Below are positions 59,827-64,000 of a stretch of DNA of 64,000 bases, piece after piece. The translations under genes and the position numbers were made by a program. Origin of the DNA: Streptomyces djakartensis (GTDB lineage Bacteria; Actinomycetota; Actinomycetes; Streptomycetales; Streptomycetaceae). The notes beneath the pieces were generated by a model. The model saw only the letters and a program-made list of their open reading frames with translations. It was not told the DNA's origin and made no database searches. Position 1 is the first letter of the stretch, and every line of letters starts with the position of its first letter. The stretch spans positions 310,001 to 374,000 of the forward strand of contig NZ_BMWE01000007.1 of the NCBI RefSeq assembly GCF_014651075.1, in the 5' to 3' direction.

Positions 59827-60353
59827 AGCCCCGCCGATCGGGCCTCGCCCAGCTCCGTGAGCCGGTCGCGCAGGCGTTCCGCCTCGGCCGGGGCCAGACC
59901 CGGGATCGTCGCGTCGGTCGCCGCGGCGGCCGTGTGCAGTTGGACGCTGGCCAGGCCGAAGTACCGCTCGACGGGCCCGGAGGCGACCTCGACCAACTGC
60001 ATCCGCCCGTACGGCACGACCGTCTCCTCGCGCCACAGCACGCCCCGGCTGATCAGCAGGTCGTCGGCCCGCTCGGCGTACCGCCAGGAGCGCCAGTTGC
60101 GGCCGATCATGACCCAGCCCCACGCCATCAGGGCCAGCGGCAGCACCGCGAAGGCGGCCCAGGCGGGCCCGGCCAGCAACCCCGGCACCAGCCCGGCGGC
60201 CAGCGCGATCAACCCCAGCCACACCACCAGCAGCAACCGCCGCATCCTCAGCAGCCCGGGCGGCAGCGCGATCCACACCGGCCCGCCCTCGACCGCCTCC
60301 GCCGTGCCCTGTGTCCCCGCCGGCCCGGCGTCCCGCGGGCTCCCCGTCTCCAT
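59823..60353 (-). CDS. Membrane protein with PH-like (bPH_2) domain, YdbS-like
   Basis: A 176-aa protein: two membrane helices (residues about 36-55 and 58-77) and a bPH_2 domain ([35 protein letters not shown] split by the domain's strands). It pairs with the larger YdbT-like protein by a 4-bp overlap, as ydbS-ydbT in Bacillus. ATG 60353 lies 6 nt after TACGCT, so a leaderless transcript is likely; longer upstream frames overlap nuoD and are not believable. Confidence 0.88.
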   Translation of the reverse strand: METGSPRDAGPAGTQGTAEAVEGGPVWIALPPGLLRMRRLLLVVWLGLIALAAGLVPGLLAGPAWAAFAVLPLALMAWGWVMIGRNWRSWRYAERADDLLISRGVLWREETVVPYGRMQLVEVASGPVERYFGLASVQLHTAAAATDATIPGLAPAEAERLRDRLTELGEARSAGL

Positions 60354-60359
60354 GGGGCC

Positions 60360-60365
60360 AGCGTA
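60360..60365 (-). promoter_or_regulatory. -10 box (TACGCT) of the PH-domain operon
   Basis: On the minus strand TACGCT is followed by six bases and ATG 60353. It is 20 bp from the start of the divergent nuoD gene, so the two promoters interlock. Confidence 0.5.
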
Positions 60366-60384
60366 CGTAGGAGAGACTGTGTCC

Positions 60385-61536
60385 ATGACTCCTACGACGG
60401 AGACCATGGTCGGAATCGGCGGCGCCGCGGAGAGCACCGACATGGTGCTCAACATCGGGCCGCAGCACCCGTCCACGCACGGCGTGCTGCGGCTGAGGCT
60501 CGTCCTGGACGGCGAGCGCATCAGGCACGCGGAGCCGGTGATCGGCTATATGCACCGCGGCGCCGAGAAGCTGTTCGAGGCGCGTGACTACCGCCAGATC
60601 ATCATGCTCGCCAACCGCCACGACTGGCTGTCGGCCTTCTCGAACGAACTCGGCGTGGTCCTCGCCGTGGAGCGGATGCTCGGCATGGAGGTCCCCGAGC
60701 GCGCGGTCTGGCTGCGCACGCTGCTCGCCGAGCTGAACCGGGTGCTCAACCACCTGATGTTCCTCGGCTCGTACCCCCTGGAGCTCGGCGGGATCACCCC
60801 GATCTTCTACGCCTTCCGGGAGCGCGAGGAGCTCCAGCACGTCATGGAGGAGATCTCCGGCGGGCGTATGCACTACATGTTCAACCGTGTCGGCGGCCTC
60901 AAGGAGGACCTGCCGGCCGGCTGGACCACACGGGCGCGGACCGCCGTCGCCGACGTGCGCTCCCGCATGGACCGCTTCGACGACCTGGTGCTCGGCAACG
61001 AGATCTTCCGGGGGCGCACCCGCGGCGTGGGCACCCTCGCGCCGGAGACCGTGCACGCGTACGGGGTCAGCGGGCCGATCGGACGGGCCTCGGGCGTCGA
61101 CTTCGATCTGCGCCGCGACGAGCCGTACCTCGCCTACGGCGAGCTGGGCGACGTCCTGAAGGTGGTGACCCGGCAGGAGGGCGACTGCCTCGCCCGCTTC
61201 GAGTGCCTCCTGGAGCAGACCCACAACGCGCTGGACCTCGCCGACGCCTGCCTCGACCGCCTCGCCGAGCTGCCGCCCGGGCCGGTCAACCAGCGGCTGC
61301 CGAAGGTTCTGAAGGCACCCGAGGGCCACACCTACGCCTGGACCGAGAACCCCCTCGGCATCAACGGCTACTACCTGGTCAGCAAGGGCGAGAAGACCCC
61401 GTACCGGCTGAAGCTGCGCTCGGCCTCCTACAACAACATCCAGGCGCTGACGGAACTGCTGCCGGGCACGCTCGTCGCGGACATGGTGGCGATCCTGGGG
61501 TCGATGTTCTTCGTGGTGGGAGACATCGACAAGTAG
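60385..61536 (+). CDS. nuoD: NADH-quinone oxidoreductase subunit D, orphan copy
   Basis: A 383-aa NuoD/NDUFS2-type subunit standing alone, without the other nuo genes. Typical segments: [27 protein letters not shown] (with R58 at the place of mammalian NDUFS2 Arg85), [16 protein letters not shown], and the C-terminal GDIDK. It would carry part of the quinone pocket of complex I. ATG 60385 has AGGAGA upstream. It may be a second copy specialised for some condition (nuoD2). It converges on a MidA/NDUFAF7-type methyltransferase, whose mammalian counterpart methylates this subunit. Confidence 0.92.
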   Translation: MTPTTETMVGIGGAAESTDMVLNIGPQHPSTHGVLRLRLVLDGERIRHAEPVIGYMHRGAEKLFEARDYRQIIMLANRHDWLSAFSNELGVVLAVERMLGMEVPERAVWLRTLLAELNRVLNHLMFLGSYPLELGGITPIFYAFREREELQHVMEEISGGRMHYMFNRVGGLKEDLPAGWTTRARTAVADVRSRMDRFDDLVLGNEIFRGRTRGVGTLAPETVHAYGVSGPIGRASGVDFDLRRDEPYLAYGELGDVLKVVTRQEGDCLARFECLLEQTHNALDLADACLDRLAELPPGPVNQRLPKVLKAPEGHTYAWTENPLGINGYYLVSKGEKTPYRLKLRSASYNNIQALTELLPGTLVADMVAILGSMFFVVGDIDK

Positions 61537-61551
61537 GCGACAGACAGGCCC

Positions 61552-62544
61552 TCACCGCGTGAGCGGGTCCGGGATCCCGACCGGCTGCACCAGCCAGCCG
61601 AAATCGCCCAGGCCGCCCGCCGCGGTGAGCTCGGCGGCCTCCCCGGCGTTCGCGAGGGCGCGTATATAGGCCGTGGGGTCGGTGGACGCCAGTGTGAGCG
61701 GGGGGCGTGCGCCGGTCACTCCCAGGGCGTGCAGCGCCTCGCGCTGCGGGAGCAGCCGCCCACCGGGCAACGCGCAGGCGTCGAGCGCGACATGGGCCGT
61801 GATGTCGCACGACCCGTCCGGCACGGCCGCTGTCTCACGGCCCTCCCGGAAGCCGGTGAGCGTCCCGAACGGCGGTCTCGCCCCCGCCGTGTGCGCGTAG
61901 TCCACGGCGACGGCGAGCCCCCGGTCGACAGTGGCGACCGCCGTCGCCCAGGCCTCGTCCCTGGGCAGGCCGATCTCGGCCCGCAGCCCCTCCTCGCCGG
62001 GCAGCGGCCACCACCGCTCCAGCCACCCCGCCGATGCCCCGTCGACCGGCTCCCCCAGCCGCTCGGTCCCGTCCTCCCGGACCAGCACCAGGCGCGTGAC
62101 GCCCGCGGAGTCCACCTCCGCGACCTCCACCGGCACGTTGTCCAGCCACTCGTTGGCGAACAGCAGCCCGGCCGTCCCCCGCGGCGGAGCGGCCAGCCAC
62201 TCGACGCGGTGATCCAGCCCCTCGGGCCGCTCGGCGACCTCCACGGCGTACGCGCGCGTGCGGGCCGCCACTTCGGCCGGCAACGCGTCGAGCACCCCGG
62301 TGGCCAGCTCGCCCCGCCCGGCCGCCATGTCGACGAAGTCCAGCACCGCGGGCCGCCCCAGTGCCTCGTCGACCCGGCACAGCAGCCGTGCCACCGCCCC
62401 GGCGAACAGCCCCGAAGCGTGCACGGACGTACGGAAGTGCCCGGCCGGCCCCTCCACCCGGCGGTAGAAGCCGCCCGGCCCGTACAGGGCCTCCCGCGCC
62501 GCCGCACGCCATCCGCGCCACTCGTCCCCGGTCGCTGCTGTCAC
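61552..62544 (-). CDS. MidA/NDUFAF7-type (DUF185, COG1565) SAM-dependent methyltransferase
   Basis: A 330-aa methyltransferase of the DUF185 family. [21 protein letters not shown] matches the early region (D-F-x-T-S-P-E). [21 protein letters not shown] is the SAM-binding motif, and [11 protein letters not shown] corresponds to the E-x-x-D-x-x-P-V motif. [20 protein letters not shown] and the downstream [10 protein letters not shown] follow the order seen in human NDUFAF7, an arginine methyltransferase for the complex I subunit NDUFS2. The gene faces nuoD with only 15 bp between stops. GTG 62544 lies 6 nt after TAGCCT, suggesting a leaderless mRNA. Confidence 0.88.
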   Translation of the reverse strand: MTAATGDEWRGWRAAAREALYGPGGFYRRVEGPAGHFRTSVHASGLFAGAVARLLCRVDEALGRPAVLDFVDMAAGRGELATGVLDALPAEVAARTRAYAVEVAERPEGLDHRVEWLAAPPRGTAGLLFANEWLDNVPVEVAEVDSAGVTRLVLVREDGTERLGEPVDGASAGWLERWWPLPGEEGLRAEIGLPRDEAWATAVATVDRGLAVAVDYAHTAGARPPFGTLTGFREGRETAAVPDGSCDITAHVALDACALPGGRLLPQREALHALGVTGARPPLTLASTDPTAYIRALANAGEAAELTAAGGLGDFGWLVQPVGIPDPLTR

Positions 62545-62550
62545 CCGGCC

Positions 62551-62579
62551 AGGCTATGCGGACGCGGAGCGCACACAAC
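62551..62579 (-). promoter_or_regulatory. Promoter of the DUF185 methyltransferase gene
   Basis: Minus strand: TTGTGT, 16 bp, TAGCCT, then six bases to GTG 62544. A transcript would start at or near the GTG. Confidence 0.5.
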
Positions 62580-62660
62580 GTACGCAACTCCACCTTGCGG
62601 AGTATGCGCGCCCGGTGCGGATCGACCCTCCGGTTGACCCCTGCGCCCATCGCGCTTCCC

Positions 62661-62666
62661 TACGCT
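62661..62666 (+). promoter_or_regulatory. -10 box (TACGCT) of the histidine kinase gene
   Basis: TACGCT is followed by 7 nt and GTG 62674, with no ribosome-binding site. A TTGACC lies 21 bp upstream, too far for a normal spacer. Confidence 0.45.
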
Positions 62667-62673
62667 GGGTTAC

Positions 62674-63858
62674 GTGCAGCGCCTCTATGACTTCCTCCGC
62701 AGGCACCCGATGTGGGTCGACGGCTCCTGGGCCGTGGTCCTCCTCGGGATTTCGGTGGTCAGCGGAGTGTCCGGCGATTTCGGACCCCCGGCCGCCGCCG
62801 TCCCGCTGGCGCTGCTGCTGTGCCTGGTGGTCGCGCTGCGTCGCCGGATGCCGGAGAAGATGCTGCTGCTCGCCACCGCGGTCGGCCTGGCGCAGCTGAT
62901 CACCGACGTCGAGAAGGGCCCCGCCGACTTCGCCCTGCTGGTGATCGTCTACACGGTCGCGGCGGAGGGCGCCCGCTGGGCCTCCCGCTTCGCGCTGGTC
63001 GCCGGCCTGTGCGCCGCCCCCGTGGCGCATCTTCGCTGGCCGAACGAGACGAGCGTCGCGGCCGGCGTCGCCGCGACGATCTTCATGACCGTGCCCTTCG
63101 CCCTCGCCTGGGTGCTCGGCGACTCCATCCGCACCCGCCGCGCCTACTTCGCGCAGCTGGAGGAACGGGCCACCCGCCTGGAGAAGGAGCGCGAGGCACA
63201 GTCCAAGGTCGCCGTCGCCGCCGAACGCGCCCGTATCGCCCGCGAGCTGCACGACGTCGTGGCGCACAACGTCTCGGTGATGGTGGTCCAGGCCGACGGC
63301 GCCGCCTACGTGCTGGACGCCGCGCCCGACCAGGCGAAGAAGGCCCTGGAGACCATCTCCTCCACCGGCCGCCAGGCCCTCGCCGAGATGCGCCGCCTGC
63401 TCGGCGTGCTGCGCACCGGGGAGCACCAGGAGGCCGGCGAGTACGTGCCGCAGCCCGACGTCCAGCAGATCGAGGACCTCGTCGAGCAGTGCCGCGGGCA
63501 CGGACTGCCCGTCGACTTCAAGGTCGAGGGCACGCCCCGCCCGCTGCCCAGCGGTGTCGAGCTCACCGCCTACCGCATCGTGCAGGAGGCGCTCACCAAC
63601 ACCCGCAAGCACGGCGGACCGAACGCGGGCGCGAGCGTGCGCCTGGTCTACTTCGACGACGGTCTCGGGCTGCTCGTCGAGGACGACGGCAAGGGCGCCC
63701 CGCACGAGCTGTACGAGGAGGGCGGCTTCGACGGCCAGGGGCACGGCCTGATCGGCATGCGGGAGCGGGTCGGCATGGTCGGCGGCACCCTGGACGCCGG
63801 CCCGCGCCCGGGCGGAGGATTCCGCATCAGCGCCCTGCTGCCGCTCAAACCCGCCTGA
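62674..63858 (+). CDS. NarL/DesK-type sensor histidine kinase
   Basis: A 394-aa membrane sensor kinase. Residues about 15-150 form 4-5 membrane helices with short loops (the unnamed N-terminal DUF7134-like region). The phosphorylated H193 is in ARELHDVVAHNVSVM (HisKA_3). The ATPase part shows YRIVQEALTNTRKHG (N-box), LLVEDDGKG (G1) and GHGLIGMRERVGMVGG (G2). It partners with the NarL-type response regulator that starts 54 bp downstream. Signal unknown. GTG 62674 gives the N-terminus VQRLYDFLRRHP. Confidence 0.94.
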   Translation: MQRLYDFLRRHPMWVDGSWAVVLLGISVVSGVSGDFGPPAAAVPLALLLCLVVALRRRMPEKMLLLATAVGLAQLITDVEKGPADFALLVIVYTVAAEGARWASRFALVAGLCAAPVAHLRWPNETSVAAGVAATIFMTVPFALAWVLGDSIRTRRAYFAQLEERATRLEKEREAQSKVAVAAERARIARELHDVVAHNVSVMVVQADGAAYVLDAAPDQAKKALETISSTGRQALAEMRRLLGVLRTGEHQEAGEYVPQPDVQQIEDLVEQCRGHGLPVDFKVEGTPRPLPSGVELTAYRIVQEALTNTRKHGGPNAGASVRLVYFDDGLGLLVEDDGKGAPHELYEEGGFDGQGHGLIGMRERVGMVGGTLDAGPRPGGGFRISALLPLKPA

Positions 63859-63912
63859 TCACCTCGGCACACCCCGCGCTGACACCTGTAACGACCCACG
63901 GAAGAGGCCTTG

Positions 63913-64000
63913 ATGACGATCCGCGTGATGCTCGTCGACGACCAGGTGCTGCTGCGCACCGGGTTCCGGATGGTGCTCGCCGCCCAGCCGGACATGGAGG
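63913..64000 (+). CDS. Response regulator, N-terminus only (cut by window edge)
   Basis: The first 29 codons of a receiver domain: MTIRVMLVDDQVLLRTGFRM, with the DD pair near the phosphorylation site. ATG 63913 follows GGAAGAGG. It is the cognate partner of the kinase just upstream, probably with a C-terminal LuxR-type HTH that lies outside the window. Confidence 0.9.
   Translation, partial: MTIRVMLVDDQVLLRTGFRMVLAAQPDME

Noticed and set aside
58345..61329. Long minus-strand frame (about 994 codons) extending from the PH-domain gene under nuoD
   Set aside because: Real homology begins at GTG 59826; the upstream part is the shadow of nuoD and of the YdbS-like gene.

Overview
The window is a strongly G+C-rich chromosomal segment of a Streptomyces species. 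This rests on GTG/TTG starts, an actinomycete developmental locus (bldG with its anti-sigma partner), a full-length tipA, WhiJ-like XRE/ATPase/DUF397 modules, a fused transporter-thymidylate kinase and a lysine-rich TopA. Gene content and order resemble, from memory, two S. coelicolor blocks (roughly SCO3550 down to SCO3540, and roughly SCO3434 down to SCO3389). Here the blocks are joined directly at a tRNA-Thr gene. Most of the window is chromosomal core; I saw no phage, transposase, CRISPR array or biosynthetic cluster.

1-17.8 kb: a DECH-box helicase (cut by the window edge) diverges from bldG and its GHKL-type anti-sigma partner. Then come the membrane H+-pyrophosphatase hppA, a lipoprotein, an NPPF methyltransferase, a small membrane protein, topA, the transporter-TMP kinase fusion, the DNA polymerase III delta' gene and a secreted tripeptidyl-aminopeptidase-like hydrolase. 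17.9 kb: tRNA-Thr(CGU) with a perfect palindromic terminator.

18-28 kb: an AraC/GyrI-like regulator, a family 2 glycosyltransferase, a reduced family A DNA polymerase, a Clp-N-domain HTH protein with two matched operators facing a DUF2786 gene, two lipoproteins separated by repeats (three 23-bp copies and a 169-bp hairpin element), and the zinc-starvation set of cysteine-free ribosomal proteins (S14, L28 / L33, L31, a COG0523-like protein, S18) around a Zur-type operator.

28-38.8 kb: an accessory regulatory patch. It has one WhiJ-like module (DUF397, HATPase, XRE) carrying inverted copies of a 29-bp element, an aldehyde dehydrogenase, DinB and PadR genes, and a second XRE-DUF397 module with an identical-format palindrome both in its promoter and inside its gene. 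A ClC channel-glutamate decarboxylase operon follows, divergent from tipA.

38.9-64 kb: core genes again. YbjQ-like protein, DedA, ThrE-like exporter, inorganic pyrophosphatase, D-Ala-D-Ala carboxypeptidase, a DUF2342 metalloprotein, then tilS-hpt-ftsH-folE, then the folate operon on the opposite strand (folP, NTF2-like, folB, folK, DUF3180). After that: an MprF-like lysyltransferase, an esterase, a coiled-coil membrane protein, two PH-domain membrane proteins, an orphan nuoD facing a MidA/NDUFAF7-type methyltransferase, and a NarL-type two-component system cut by the right edge.

The candidates I find most interesting are the orphan NuoD/MidA pair, the self-contained Clp-N regulator with a leaderless operator-promoter, the two XRE modules with duplicated operators, and the hairpin element whose arm differences are mostly wobble-compatible on one strand only.
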